A stretch of DNA of 64,000 nucleotides from Onishia niordana (GCF_004798965.1 NZ_SDSD01000006.1:211547-275546), one strand, 5' to 3'. Shown: positions 51,445 through 63,887, numbered from the stretch's first letter. A program made the numbers and translations. The notes: generated by a model not told the origin, from the letters alone.

Positions 51445-52914
51445 ATGGCGATGCTAGGCAAACGCCGTGCGCCCAAAACCAGCACCAGGAAGACGTCGGA
51501 GCCGCGTCCGACGCAGCAGGTAGACGCTCAAGATCGAGCCGTGGATATTCTGCGGCTTGCCCATGACGGCCGAGGTGTGGCGCGCAATGCGCAAGGCAAG
51601 ACCCTGTTTGTGGATCGCGCCTTACCTGGTGAGCGAGTCGAGGTGGCCGTCCACAAGAGCCGCCAACGCTTCGATGAAGCGCATGTGCGCGACGTGCTCA
51701 CCGCCTCGCCCGATCGCGTTGAGCCAGTCTGCCCACATTTCGGCGTCTGTGGTGGCTGCGATCTGCAGCATCAGGCGCTTGAGGCCCAGCGTCATCATAA
51801 ACAGCAGGTGCTCGTCGAACAGTTGGCTCGCCAGGGGCTCAAGCTCGCCGAATCGCCGACATGGCTGACTGCAGAGGGGTTGGGTTACCGGCGCCGTGCT
51901 CGGCTTGGCGTTAAGGTCGACGGTAGTGGCGATATTCACCTGGGCTTTCGTGCCCGGGGTAGCCACCACCTGATCGACATGTCGGTGTGTCCGGTACTGG
52001 TGCCGGCGCTTGCGGCCTTGCTGGCGCCACTGCGCGAGCATCTCGCAACGCTCGAGGCGCCCCGCCAAGTAGGGCACATTGAGCTCATCGCAAGCGACGC
52101 GGGCATCTGTCTGGTCGTACGTCAGTTGCGTGACCAGCCCAAGGACGCAGAACGCTGGAAGGCTTTCGCCGGTGTCCATGAGCTGTCGCTTGGCTGGTGG
52201 GTCGGCCGAGACTCGCCCCAACTCGAGTGGCTGACGGAGACACCGGATCTTCATTACCACCTGACGCTACCCGCGTCGGATGAGTCTCACGTGCCCACGC
52301 GAGAACTGGTGCTGGGCTTCTCACCGGGTGACTTTCTGCAGGTCAATGCCGCCGTCAACCAGCGCCTGGTCGACACCGCGCTCGAGTGGCTGTCACCTCG
52401 CGCTGGCGAGCGGGTGCTCGACTGCTTCGCCGGGGGGGGCAACTTCAGCCTGGCCCTCGCTGCTTTTACCGGGGACGTCACTGGGGTAGAAGGCAACCCG
52501 CTGATGGTCGAGCGTCTGGCTGCCAACGCTCATCGAAACGGTCTTGGCGGGATCACGGCTCGCCAGGCTGACCTGAGTCGCGACGATCAGGCTCGCGCCT
52601 TGATGGCCGATGCCGATTGGGACCTGGTCGTGCTTGATCCACCCCGGGAGGGCGCTGAAGCGCTAGCCAGACAGCTAGCCGCCTCCCGAGTTGGGCGTAT
52701 TCTCTATGTGTCCTGCGACTCGGCGACGCTTGCCCGGGATGCGGCGCACCTGGTGGCCGCTGGCTATCGGATCAAACGCGCCGCCGTCGCCGACATGTTT
52801 GCCCAGACCGCCCACCTCGAGTCTGTGTTGTTGTTTGAGCACCCCGAATTTCCTGCGTCCGCCAAGGCCGGCGCAGATGGCAAAGGAGTGAAGCACCATG
52901 GTGAAGGTGCGTGA
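51445..52914 (+). CDS. rlmD: 23S rRNA (uracil-1939-C5) methyltransferase
   Basis: 489-residue SAM-dependent methyltransferase with an iron-sulphur cluster. TRAM domain near residues 30-90, cluster cysteines in CPHFGVCGGCDLQH, SAM-binding motif VLDCFAGGGNFSLALA, then VVLDPPREGAE and the catalytic cysteine in LYVSCDSATLARD. GGAG at 51433-51436 supports ATG 51445; the frame itself begins earlier, inside cysM. It overlaps relA by 17 bases. Confidence 0.94.
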   Translation: MAMLGKRRAPKTSTRKTSEPRPTQQVDAQDRAVDILRLAHDGRGVARNAQGKTLFVDRALPGERVEVAVHKSRQRFDEAHVRDVLTASPDRVEPVCPHFGVCGGCDLQHQALEAQRHHKQQVLVEQLARQGLKLAESPTWLTAEGLGYRRRARLGVKVDGSGDIHLGFRARGSHHLIDMSVCPVLVPALAALLAPLREHLATLEAPRQVGHIELIASDAGICLVVRQLRDQPKDAERWKAFAGVHELSLGWWVGRDSPQLEWLTETPDLHYHLTLPASDESHVPTRELVLGFSPGDFLQVNAAVNQRLVDTALEWLSPRAGERVLDCFAGGGNFSLALAAFTGDVTGVEGNPLMVERLAANAHRNGLGGITARQADLSRDDQARALMADADWDLVVLDPPREGAEALARQLAASRVGRILYVSCDSATLARDAAHLVAAGYRIKRAAVADMFAQTAHLESVLLFEHPEFPASAKAGADGKGVKHHGEGA

Positions 52915-55171
52915 TGACCAGCCGCTGACCGCTGATGGTTCGGTGGATATTGATCAATGGCTGGCACATCTCGGCGAAGAAGTCGTACTGACCGACAAAA
53001 GCCGGATGCGTGAGGCCTGTGAACTGGCAAAGCGTCTTTCAGAACAGGCCAGCCAGGCGCAGCAGTTCGGGTTGGGTTATGGCTCCAGCTATCGCATGAG
53101 CCTGGAGATGGCCGACATCCTCAGTGAACTCAAGCTCGACCAGGTCGCACTCGAAGCCGCCGTGCTGTATCGCTCGGTGCGCGTCAAGCTGATCTCGGTC
53201 GAAGCCGTCGAGAAGCGTTTTGGCAAGGAAGTCGCCAGTCTGATCGAGGGCGTGTTGCAGATGGCGGCGATCAGCCATCAGGCCCTGCCCAGTCAGGACA
53301 TGTCCCAGTACAACCAGCAGGACAACCTGCGACGCATGTTGGTCACCATGATCGACGACGTGCGCGTGGCGCTGATCAAGATTGCCGAGCGGACCTGCGC
53401 CCTGCGTCAGGTCAAGGACGCGACCCGCGACAAGCGCTTGCGGGTCGCTCGTGAAGTCTTCGATATCTACGCTCCGCTGGCACACCGGCTGGGCATCGGC
53501 CATCTCAAGTGGGAGCTCGAGGACCTGTCCTTTCGCTATCTCCACGAGGCCGAGTACAAGTCGATTGCCAAGCAGCTGGCCGAGAAGCGACTCGACCGTA
53601 CGCGCTACATCAACGATGTCGTGGGCACGCTCGAGCAGCTTCTTGAAGCTCAGGAGATCCACGAGTACGACGTCGACGGGCGCGCCAAGCACATCTATTC
53701 AATCTGGCGGAAGATGCAGCGCAAGCACATCGACTTCTCCCAGGTTTATGACGTGCGCGCGGTGCGCATCCTGGTGCCTCGCGTAGCCGATTGCTATACG
53801 GTGCTGGGTATCGTGCATTCGCGCTGGCATCACGTGCCCAACGAGTTTGACGACTACATCGCCAATCCCAAGAAGAATGGCTATCAGTCGCTGCACACCG
53901 CCGTGTTTGGCCCCGAAAACAAGGTGCTCGAGATCCAGATTCGCACCTTCGCCATGCATGAAGAAGCGGAGCTCGGGGTCTGTGCCCATTGGCGTTACAA
54001 GGGGCACGATACCAAGGCCAAGAGCCGCAGCTACGAGGACAAGATAGCCTGGCTGCGCCAGGTGCTCGAATGGCAGGAGGAGGTCGGCGGGTTTGGCGAC
54101 CTGCGCGAAGAGCTATCCAGTGATGTGGCGCCTGACCGCATCTACGTCTTCACGCCCGAGGGTCACGTCATTGACCTGCCGCGGATCGCCACGCCGATCG
54201 ATTTCGCCTACCGGGTACATACCGAGATCGGCCACCGTTGTCGCGGTGCCAAGGTCAATGGCCGTATCGTGCCCCTGACGTACGAGCTCTCGACAGGCCA
54301 GCAGGTGGAAATCCTCACGGCCACCAAGGGCGGCCCCAGTCGCGACTGGCTGAATCCTTCGTTAGGCTTCGTCCGTACCTCCAGAGCTCGCGCCAAGATC
54401 CAGGCCTGGTTCAAGCAACAGGCCCGCGGTCAAAATCTCGAGGAAGGCAAGGCACTCTTCGACAAGGAAATGAAGCGCCTCGACGTCGAGGGTATCGACC
54501 TCAAGACCCTGGCGGAGAAGGTCAACTACTCGACCTCGGAGGACATGTACGCAGCCATCGGCGCCGGGGATCTGCGCATCGGCCAGGTGCTGAATCAGGC
54601 CCAGCAATTGTTTGGCGAGAGCGATGATCAGGAGCAACTTGATCGGCTACTGGCCAAGCCGCGCCGCGAGAAGCATACCGCCGGCAGTCAGGACATCACC
54701 GTGCTCGGGGTCGGTAACCTCAAGACCAGCATGGCGAATTGCTGTCACCCGGTGCCGGGCGAAGCGATCGTTGGCTTCATCACGCAGGGCCGCGGCGTCA
54801 CTATACACCGTCAGGATTGCCCCAATATTCTCCAGCTAAGCCTCGACGAGCCCAAGCGCATCATCGAGGTCGAATGGGGAGAGCGGGCGGTGACTCGCTA
54901 CCCGGTCGATATCGAAATCGAGGCGTGGGATCGCTCCGGTTTGCTGCGTGATGTGACCAGCGTGCTGGGTAACGACAAGGTCAACGTGTTGTCCGTGAAT
55001 ACCCAGACCGATGAGGCCGAGGGGCTGGCGATAATGACCATCACGCTCGAGGTCGATGGCCTGGAGACCCTGGGGCGGCTGTTCTCGCGCATCCAGCAGC
55101 TCTCCAATGTGCTCGACGTCAAACGCCTGAGAAGTGGCGGCAAGGCCAGCGGAAAAGGGAAGCGATCATGA
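52898..55171 (+). CDS. relA: GTP pyrophosphokinase RelA
   Basis: 757-residue ribosome-associated (p)ppGpp synthetase. The N-terminal HD domain is degenerate (no HD pair in LYRSVRVKLISVEAVEKRFG), as expected for RelA rather than SpoT. The synthetase domain is intact (YDVRAVRILVPRVADCY, EFDDYIANPKKNGYQSLHT), followed by TGS (IYVFTPEGHVIDLP), a CC-type zinc-finger region (MANCCHPVPGE) and an ACT domain at the end. AAAGGAG (52882-52888) supports ATG 52898. ATGA overlap with mazG. Confidence 0.96.
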   Translation: MVKVRDDQPLTADGSVDIDQWLAHLGEEVVLTDKSRMREACELAKRLSEQASQAQQFGLGYGSSYRMSLEMADILSELKLDQVALEAAVLYRSVRVKLISVEAVEKRFGKEVASLIEGVLQMAAISHQALPSQDMSQYNQQDNLRRMLVTMIDDVRVALIKIAERTCALRQVKDATRDKRLRVAREVFDIYAPLAHRLGIGHLKWELEDLSFRYLHEAEYKSIAKQLAEKRLDRTRYINDVVGTLEQLLEAQEIHEYDVDGRAKHIYSIWRKMQRKHIDFSQVYDVRAVRILVPRVADCYTVLGIVHSRWHHVPNEFDDYIANPKKNGYQSLHTAVFGPENKVLEIQIRTFAMHEEAELGVCAHWRYKGHDTKAKSRSYEDKIAWLRQVLEWQEEVGGFGDLREELSSDVAPDRIYVFTPEGHVIDLPRIATPIDFAYRVHTEIGHRCRGAKVNGRIVPLTYELSTGQQVEILTATKGGPSRDWLNPSLGFVRTSRARAKIQAWFKQQARGQNLEEGKALFDKEMKRLDVEGIDLKTLAEKVNYSTSEDMYAAIGAGDLRIGQVLNQAQQLFGESDDQEQLDRLLAKPRREKHTAGSQDITVLGVGNLKTSMANCCHPVPGEAIVGFITQGRGVTIHRQDCPNILQLSLDEPKRIIEVEWGERAVTRYPVDIEIEAWDRSGLLRDVTSVLGNDKVNVLSVNTQTDEAEGLAIMTITLEVDGLETLGRLFSRIQQLSNVLDVKRLRSGGKASGKGKRS

Positions 55172-56010
55172 ACGAGCGTCACAGCCTGGACGATCTGCTG
55201 ACGCTAATGTCGGTACTGCGCGATGCAGAGCAGGGCTGTCCCTGGGATCTCAAGCAGGACTGGGACTCGATCGTGCCGCACACTCTCGAGGAGGCCTATG
55301 AGGTCGCCGATGCCATCGAGCGCCGCGCCTTCGATGAGTTGCCCGGCGAGCTCGGGGATCTGTTGTTCCAGGTGATCTATTACAGCCAGTTTGGCCATGA
55401 GGAGGGTCGATTTGACTTCCATGAGGTGGTCCATGTGCTGACCGCCAAGATGCTGCGCCGTCATCCGCATGTCTTTCCCGATGGCACCCTGAGATCGCGT
55501 CGCGATAGTGATGCCGCTGCCCAGGTGGAGACCGCACAAGTGCATTCCCGCTGGGAGTCCCTCAAAGCCGAGGAGCGCGCCGAGCGAGCACGTCCTGATG
55601 CCGAGGCCCATTCGGTGCTCGACGACGTCCCCCGTAGCTTGCCGGCACTCAGCCGTGCCGCCAAGCTTTCCAAGCGCGCCGCGCGGGTTGGCTTCGACTG
55701 GCCCGATCATCGCGGCGTACTGGAGAAGATTCGAGAAGAGCTCGACGAGGTCGAGGAGGCGCTGGCCGCCGGTGATCAGGAACAGGCCGGCGAGGAAGTG
55801 GGTGACCTGCTGTTCGCCGTCGTCAACCTGGCCCGCACTCTCAAGACTGATCCCGAGCAGCGTCTGCGTGGCACTAATGCCAAGTTCGAGCGTCGTTTTC
55901 GCCACGTGGAGGCAGCTCTAGCAAGCGAAGGCAAGTCACCCGGTCAGGCGGCACTCGACGATATGGAAGTGCATTGGCAAGCGGCCAAGGCGCTAGAAAA
56001 GGATGCTTGA
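55168..56010 (+). CDS. mazG: Nucleoside triphosphate pyrophosphohydrolase MazG
   Basis: 280-residue, two-domain MazG that hydrolyses NTPs and limits ppGpp effects. CPWDLKQDWDSIVPHTLEEA is the first-domain signature with EELPGELGDLLFQV-type metal ligands (DELPGELGDLLFQVIYY); the second domain has EELDEVEEALAAGDQEQ then EEVGDLLFAVVNLAR. The ATGA overlap with relA is conserved in Pseudomonas. A ~100-base gap follows before ppc. Confidence 0.95.
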   Translation: MNERHSLDDLLTLMSVLRDAEQGCPWDLKQDWDSIVPHTLEEAYEVADAIERRAFDELPGELGDLLFQVIYYSQFGHEEGRFDFHEVVHVLTAKMLRRHPHVFPDGTLRSRRDSDAAAQVETAQVHSRWESLKAEERAERARPDAEAHSVLDDVPRSLPALSRAAKLSKRAARVGFDWPDHRGVLEKIREELDEVEEALAAGDQEQAGEEVGDLLFAVVNLARTLKTDPEQRLRGTNAKFERRFRHVEAALASEGKSPGQAALDDMEVHWQAAKALEKDA

Positions 56011-56115
56011 TCAAAGGGGTTGAGTGACCTCATTGCAAATTACAGGGTGGGGCGTAGCGAGTGACCCATTGAAGTGGCGGTTCAATAATACCGATAGCCG
56101 ACAGGAGGGATGTCT

Positions 56116-58764
56116 GTGAGCGATGATCTGCATGAATCCTTGCGAGAGAACGTCCGCGTACTGGGTGATAGCCTGGGCCGCACCATCGCCGATGATCAGG
56201 GCGAAAGCTTTGTCGACAAGATTGAGACCATCCGCGGCTTCGCCAAGCGCGGCCGGCAGGGGGATACCGAAGGCCGGCGCGAGCTGATCGAGTACCTGCG
56301 CCGGCTGCCGGATCGTGACCTCTTGCCGGTGACGCGCGCCTTCAACCAGTTCTTGAATCTTGCCAATATCGCCGAGCAGCACTATCGCGCGCGTTTTCGT
56401 CGCGTCGAGGATTATAAGCCGGGCTCGCAGCCCGAGCTTGGCGACCTGATCGCTCGCGCTCGCAAGGCCGGACACTCGCCTCGCGAGTTGGTCGAGTCGT
56501 TGGCCAGCATGCGCGTCGAGCTGGTGTTGACCGCGCATCCCACCGAGGTGATTCGCCGCACGCTGATTCAGAAATACGATGCCATCGACGACTGCCTGAC
56601 CGGTCTCGAATCATCTGTCGATTCCGTCGAGAAGCAGTCGCGGGTCCATGGCCGGCTGGAAGAGTTGATCAGTCAGGCCTGGCACACCGACGAGATTCGC
56701 CACGAGCGTCCCTCGCCGGTCGATGAGGCCAAGTGGGGCTTTGCCGTGATCGAGAACTCGCTGTGGCAGGCGGTGCCCGATTTCCATCGTGACCTCGACA
56801 ACCTGTTGCTCGAGGCGGCTGGCGAGCGCCTGCCGCTGGATGCCGCGCCGCTGCGCTTTGCCTCCTGGATGGGGGGTGACCGCGATGGCAACCCCAATGT
56901 CACCGCCAAGGTTACCCGCGAGGTCCTGTTGCTGGGCCGCTGGATGGCGGCGGATCTTTATCTGCGCGATCTCGATCAGCTCAAGGCCGAGCTGTCGATG
57001 TGGAAGGCCAATAGCGCCCTGCGTGCGGAGGTGAGTGATGCCCAGGAGCCCTATCGGGAGCTGCTCAAGCGCGTCTCTACCAAGCTCGAGGCGACCCGTG
57101 ACTGGGCCAAGGCGGCTCTTGACGGTGAGCCCCATGAGGGTGGGCCGATCATCGAGCATCGTGACCAGCTCTATGCGCCGCTGCTGGCGTGTTACCGCTC
57201 GCTGTGCGATGTCGGCCTGGATACCATCGCCAATGGCGTGCTGCTGGATACCCTTCGCCGTGTCGCCGTGTTTGGCGTCACCCTTACCAAGCTCGATCTG
57301 CGTCAAGAATCGTCTCGTCATAGCCAGGTGTTCGACGAGCTGACTGACTACCTGGGACTGGGCCGTTACCAGGAGTGGGACGAGGCCAAGCGTCAGGACT
57401 TTCTGCTTGGCGAGCTTACGTCCCGCCGCCCGCTGATTCCGCGTCGCTGGGAGTGTTCCGAGGAAACCCGCGAGGTCATCGATACCTTTCGGGTGATCGC
57501 CTCCGAGAAGCGCGAGGCGCTGGGCACCTACATCATTTCCATGGCCGGACAGCCTTCCGACGTACTGGCGGTTGCCCTGCTAATGAAAGAGGTCGGTGGC
57601 GATGTCACCCTGCCCATCGCGCCGCTTTTCGAGACGCTGGATGATTTGAATCGGGCCGGTGATGTCATCGACCGGCTGCTGGCGCTGCCGGACTATCGCC
57701 GCCTGGCCGGTGACGAGCAGGAGGTAATGATTGGTTACTCCGACTCGGCCAAGGATGCCGGGCAATTGGCCGCTGCCTGGGCCCAGTACCGGTCACAAGA
57801 AACCCTGGTCGAGGTCTGCAAGCGCCACGGAGTGAATCTGACCCTTTTCCATGGTCGCGGTGGCACTGTCGGCCGAGGGGGCGGCCCGGCGCATGCGGCG
57901 ATACTTTCCCAACCGCCAGGCTCGGTAAATGGCAGCCTCAGGGTCACCGAGCAAGGGGAGATGATCCGCTTCAAGTTTGGTCAGCCGGATATCGCTCTGC
58001 GTTCGATGGAAATTTACGCCTGCGCGGTGCTGGAGGCGACACTCTTGCCACCGCCGTCACCCGAGCCCGTCTGGCGGGAGGAGATGGATCACCTGGCCGA
58101 GGTCGCCCACCAGGCCTACGTGGGGGTCGTGCGCGAGAACCCGGATTTCGTGCCCTATTTCCGCGCCGTGACACCGGAAGGGGCACTGGGCCGCTTGCCA
58201 TTGGGCTCGCGTCCGGCCAAGCGTCGCCAGGATGGTGGCGTCGAGACGCTGCGAGCGATCCCCTGGATCTTCGCCTGGACCCAGACCCGGTTGATGCTGC
58301 CGGCCTGGTTGGGTAGCGGCGAGGCCTTCGTCCAGCGACTTGCCGAGCCAGGAGGGCTCGAGCGCTTGCAGGAGATGCGCCGCCGCTGGCCCTTCTTCGG
58401 CACCTACCTGGATATGTTGGAGATGCTCTCCGCCAAGGCCGATGTCGAGATTGCTGCCTACTACGAGCGTCGCTTGGTCGATGAGCCCGGGCTTCTGGAG
58501 CTGGGCGAAGAGTTGCGCGGACGTTTTACCAAGCTGCAGGCGGGACTGCTCGATATCCTCGACCAGCGCGAGCTCCTTGAAAATACGCCGCTCATCCATC
58601 AGGCCATTCAGGTACGTAATCCCTATATCGATCCGTTGCACGGCTTGCAGGCCGAACTCCTGCAGCGTAATCGGGATGCCGATGGGGCGATCAGCCCGGC
58701 GCTGACACGTGCGTTGATGGTGACCATGGCGGGCATATCCGCGGGGCTTCGCAACACCGGCTAA
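56116..58764 (+). CDS. ppc: Phosphoenolpyruvate carboxylase
   Basis: Anaplerotic enzyme making oxaloacetate from phosphoenolpyruvate and bicarbonate. About 882 residues, with VLTAHPTEVIRRTL (catalytic histidine), ASWMGGDRDGNPNVTA, IGYSDSAKDAGQLAA, FHGRGGTVGRGGGPAH and the conserved C-terminal RNTG. An ATG at 56110 is in the same frame, but AGGAGG (56103-56108) would then be one base away; GTG 56116 has a seven-base spacing and is the better start. It is a single gene with a strong hairpin downstream. Confidence 0.95.
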   Translation: MSDDLHESLRENVRVLGDSLGRTIADDQGESFVDKIETIRGFAKRGRQGDTEGRRELIEYLRRLPDRDLLPVTRAFNQFLNLANIAEQHYRARFRRVEDYKPGSQPELGDLIARARKAGHSPRELVESLASMRVELVLTAHPTEVIRRTLIQKYDAIDDCLTGLESSVDSVEKQSRVHGRLEELISQAWHTDEIRHERPSPVDEAKWGFAVIENSLWQAVPDFHRDLDNLLLEAAGERLPLDAAPLRFASWMGGDRDGNPNVTAKVTREVLLLGRWMAADLYLRDLDQLKAELSMWKANSALRAEVSDAQEPYRELLKRVSTKLEATRDWAKAALDGEPHEGGPIIEHRDQLYAPLLACYRSLCDVGLDTIANGVLLDTLRRVAVFGVTLTKLDLRQESSRHSQVFDELTDYLGLGRYQEWDEAKRQDFLLGELTSRRPLIPRRWECSEETREVIDTFRVIASEKREALGTYIISMAGQPSDVLAVALLMKEVGGDVTLPIAPLFETLDDLNRAGDVIDRLLALPDYRRLAGDEQEVMIGYSDSAKDAGQLAAAWAQYRSQETLVEVCKRHGVNLTLFHGRGGTVGRGGGPAHAAILSQPPGSVNGSLRVTEQGEMIRFKFGQPDIALRSMEIYACAVLEATLLPPPSPEPVWREEMDHLAEVAHQAYVGVVRENPDFVPYFRAVTPEGALGRLPLGSRPAKRRQDGGVETLRAIPWIFAWTQTRLMLPAWLGSGEAFVQRLAEPGGLERLQEMRRRWPFFGTYLDMLEMLSAKADVEIAAYYERRLVDEPGLLELGEELRGRFTKLQAGLLDILDQRELLENTPLIHQAIQVRNPYIDPLHGLQAELLQRNRDADGAISPALTRALMVTMAGISAGLRNTG

Positions 58765-58817
58765 CCCCCAACGTTATGATGACGTGGTGGTTGGTTTATC
58801 CGCGCCGGCCCCTGTCT

Positions 58818-58842
58818 GGAGGTACGTGCAATGCGTACCTCC
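58818..58842 (+). terminator. Hairpin downstream of ppc
   Basis: GGAGGTACG (58818-58826) pairs perfectly with CGTACCTCC (58834-58842), with a 7-base loop and one more T-A pair outside. No T tract follows, so intrinsic termination is uncertain; it may protect the ppc mRNA end. Confidence 0.45.
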
Positions 58843-58947
58843 AAACTCCATTGCTGCACGCCCCCACCCACGCGCTTTATGTCATGACCCTTGATAGGGG
58901 AGTGACAGAGGCGCGTTGTCAGAGGGCGTAGCAGTTCGTCTGTGTGC

Positions 58948-59067
58948 CGCCCTTTCTTTAGTGACTTTCTTCAGCCCCTTGCTCTAGTGCCTTGCTTTAA
59001 CCCCTTGCTGGAGGACTTTCCTGTAGTACCTTTCTCTAAGTACCTTTCGCTAAGTACCTTTCTCTAA
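58948..59067 (+). repeat. Tandem repeat (minisatellite), units of 13 then 14 bp
   Basis: About nine head-to-tail units. Six have a 13-base period: 58948-58960, then GTGACTTTCTTCA (58961), GCCCCTTGCTCTA (58974), GTGCCTTGCTTTA (58987), ACCCCTTGCTGGA (59000) and GGACTTTCCTGTA (59013). Three have a 14-base period: GTACCTTTCTCTAA (59026), GTACCTTTCGCTAA (59040) and GTACCTTTCTCTAA (59054). A decayed unit (GTGCGTTGGGCTT) follows. The units are pyrimidine-rich on this strand and end 111 bases before fadB. No coding use is apparent. Confidence 0.85.
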
Positions 59068-59117
59068 GTGCGTTGGGCTTGACGCTGCGCGGAAGCTGGC
59101 GCAAGCTGATCCGTAAT

Positions 59118-59131
59118 CAAACGGCCGTATG
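59118..59131. promoter_or_regulatory. PsrA-like operator upstream of fadBA
   Basis: CAAAC-GGCC-GTATG, 48 bases before fadB. It matches C/GAAAC-N4-GTTTG/C except for one base in the right half. In Pseudomonas PsrA represses fadBA. A related palindrome lies between etfQO and etfB. Confidence 0.45.
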
Positions 59132-59178
59132 AATGCGCGGTCGGGCACCGGCATCCAACCCTGCGTGGAGATTCGTGG

Positions 59179-62587
<3,409 letters not shown>

Positions 62588-62618
62588 CCCCCCGCTAGAA
62601 CGCTGCGATAGAAACAAT

Positions 62619-62642
62619 AACGGCGCCCCACGGGGCGCCGTT
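62619..62642. terminator. Bidirectional terminator between fadA and pyrophosphatase gene
   Basis: AACGGCGCCCC (62619-62629) pairs with GGGGCGCCGTT (62632-62642); the tip forms a small loop. It sits between two convergent genes, with weak T runs on the plus side. Confidence 0.75.
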
Positions 62643-62665
62643 GGCGTTTCTGGGCGCTGCGTTGC

Positions 62666-63262
62666 TTACTGCTGCGCCTGATAGGCATCGAAGGCCTTTG
62701 TCAGGATGTCGCGTGCGTCGTTGGCATCGCCGAAGCCGTTCAGCTCTATATCGCCACCATCCGGGAGATCCTTGTAAACGCGGAAGAACGCGTTGATGCG
62801 TTCCGCCTGCATCTCGGGAAGATCCTCAATAGCCTGGACGTCGGCATAGCTCGGGTCGACATCGTTGGTCGGCACGGCAATGATCTTGTCGTCGGCTTCG
62901 CCGTCGTCGACCATGCGTAGCACGCCGATGGCCCTGACCTTGATGACCGCGCCGGGATAAATGCTGTCGCGGGTCAGCACGAGGGCGTCTAGCGAATCGC
63001 CATCGCCACCTGCAGAACTGGTGATGGAGCCGTAGTTGGCCGGGTAGCGGACCGGCATCGAGACGTAACGATCAACGATCAACTGCCCATGCTCAGCATT
63101 GATCTCATACTTGGTGAAGCTACCGGCGGGAATCTCGTTGACCACGTTGAAGCTGGCTGGTGCATCATCGGTTTGCGGGTAATCAAAGACATTCTGCTGC
63201 GCTTGAGCGGACGCGGTAAATAGCAGGCCAGCGGCTAGTAGAGAAGAGATGGCGACTTTTAT
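62666..63262 (-). CDS. ppa: Inorganic pyrophosphatase (family I) with signal peptide; apparent AUA start
   Basis: Family I pyrophosphatase. Active-site residues are kept in order: FTKYEI (Lys, Glu), IVDRYV (Arg), PANYG (Tyr), GDGDSLDALV (three Asp; S replaces the usual P), MVDDGEADDKIIAV (Asp, Asp, Lys) and FFRVYKDL (Tyr-Lys). Upstream of the first ordinary start (GTG at 63145) the frame continues in phase into a perfect signal peptide, KVAISSLLAAGLLF then TASAQA. It is open back to about 63400 with no ATG, GTG or TTG. The only well-placed initiator is AUA at 63262, four bases after GGACGAGG. So the enzyme is probably periplasmic, 198 residues, using AUA; alternatively the start codon has mutated, or a cytoplasmic form starts at GTG 63145. 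Confidence 0.75.
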   Translation of the reverse strand: MKVAISSLLAAGLLFTASAQAQQNVFDYPQTDDAPASFNVVNEIPAGSFTKYEINAEHGQLIVDRYVSMPVRYPANYGSITSSAGGDGDSLDALVLTRDSIYPGAVIKVRAIGVLRMVDDGEADDKIIAVPTNDVDPSYADVQAIEDLPEMQAERINAFFRVYKDLPDGGDIELNGFGDANDARDILTKAFDAYQAQQ

Positions 63263-63409
63263 GAAACCTCGTCCTGTCTTGGGAAGTGAGATTTCCAGTC
63301 TATTCAGCGAAGGGTGACGGGGGCGTGACAGCCTTCTGGTTTCTGCGGCCCAGGCGATGAGCCTTATCGGAACCTCTGTTGCATTTGTCGCCCTCAGACT
63401 TCATGACGT

Positions 63410-63574
63410 TCACCAGATTCCCGCATCCAGCCCGGCGGCCAGGTAGAGCCCTCGTTCCTCGACCTGCTCGGCGAAGCCGTCCTGCCAGTTGTCGCGAAGC
63501 ACCAGGGGCGTCTGCACCCACCGCCAGCGCAGTCCGGTGATGATCGACTCCACCGCCCGAGTGCTGTCCGCCGG
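63410..63574 (-). pseudogene. 3' remnant of an unidentified gene
   Basis: A 54-codon frame ends in TGA (complement of 63410-63412) and is bounded upstream by an in-frame TAA, with no start codon. Nearly all third positions are G or C, and the peptide (ending EERGLYLAAGLDAGIW) looks like a natural protein C-terminus with a Trp-rich RWRWVQTPLVL segment. It therefore appears to be the tail of a gene whose front has been lost. Family not recognised. Confidence 0.6.
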
Positions 63575-63599
63575 TTAATTCGGGGGCGTGTGAATTAAC
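63574..63599. repeat. Inverted repeat at the break of the gene remnant
   Basis: GTTAATTC (63574-63581) and GAATTAAC (63592-63599), perfect 8-bp arms with a 10-base spacer. A further CGTTAAATTA follows at 63609. It begins exactly where the coding signature of the remnant stops. It may be an insertion or deletion scar. Confidence 0.55.
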
Positions 63600-63887
63600 G
63601 TAAAAGCACGTTAAATTAGGTGGTAGTGCAGCGTTCGTTTCCCGGGGCAGGGGAGTGGGCCTGAGAGGGTCGCGACGGTCAGGAAGGTAGTGCCTGTTTG
63701 GCCCCACCCGGCGGTAGCGTAGGAGGCGTGAGTTGCGAGGGGACGTGCGCAGAGTGGTAGCTGGAATCGACCCAAAGTGGCCTTCCCGGCAAAGGCAGCA
63801 GGCGTGTTTATTGGTGTTATATAGCCACGTAAACGAAAATGCAAAGAAAAATCAATTGGTTGGTGTGACGGTATAAGAATATTGAAC

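Larger units (their letters stand above)
58765..59178. other. ppc-fadB intergenic region
   Basis: 414 bases without a supported gene. It contains a strong hairpin (58818-58842), a 13-14 bp tandem repeat (58948-59067) and a PsrA-like site (59118-59131), all listed separately. No clear sigma-70 promoter was found before fadB; TTGACG at 59079-59084 lacks a matching -10. Confidence 0.6.

Noticed and set aside
58948..59067. Repeats as a CRISPR array
   Set aside because: The units are head-to-tail without spacers and only 13-14 bp; no cas genes are present.
63300..63844. Two overlapping minus-strand open frames (135 and 77 residues)
   Set aside because: Their translations are low in coding character, conflict with the GC3-rich remnant and the signal-peptide extension, and have no ribosome site or motif.
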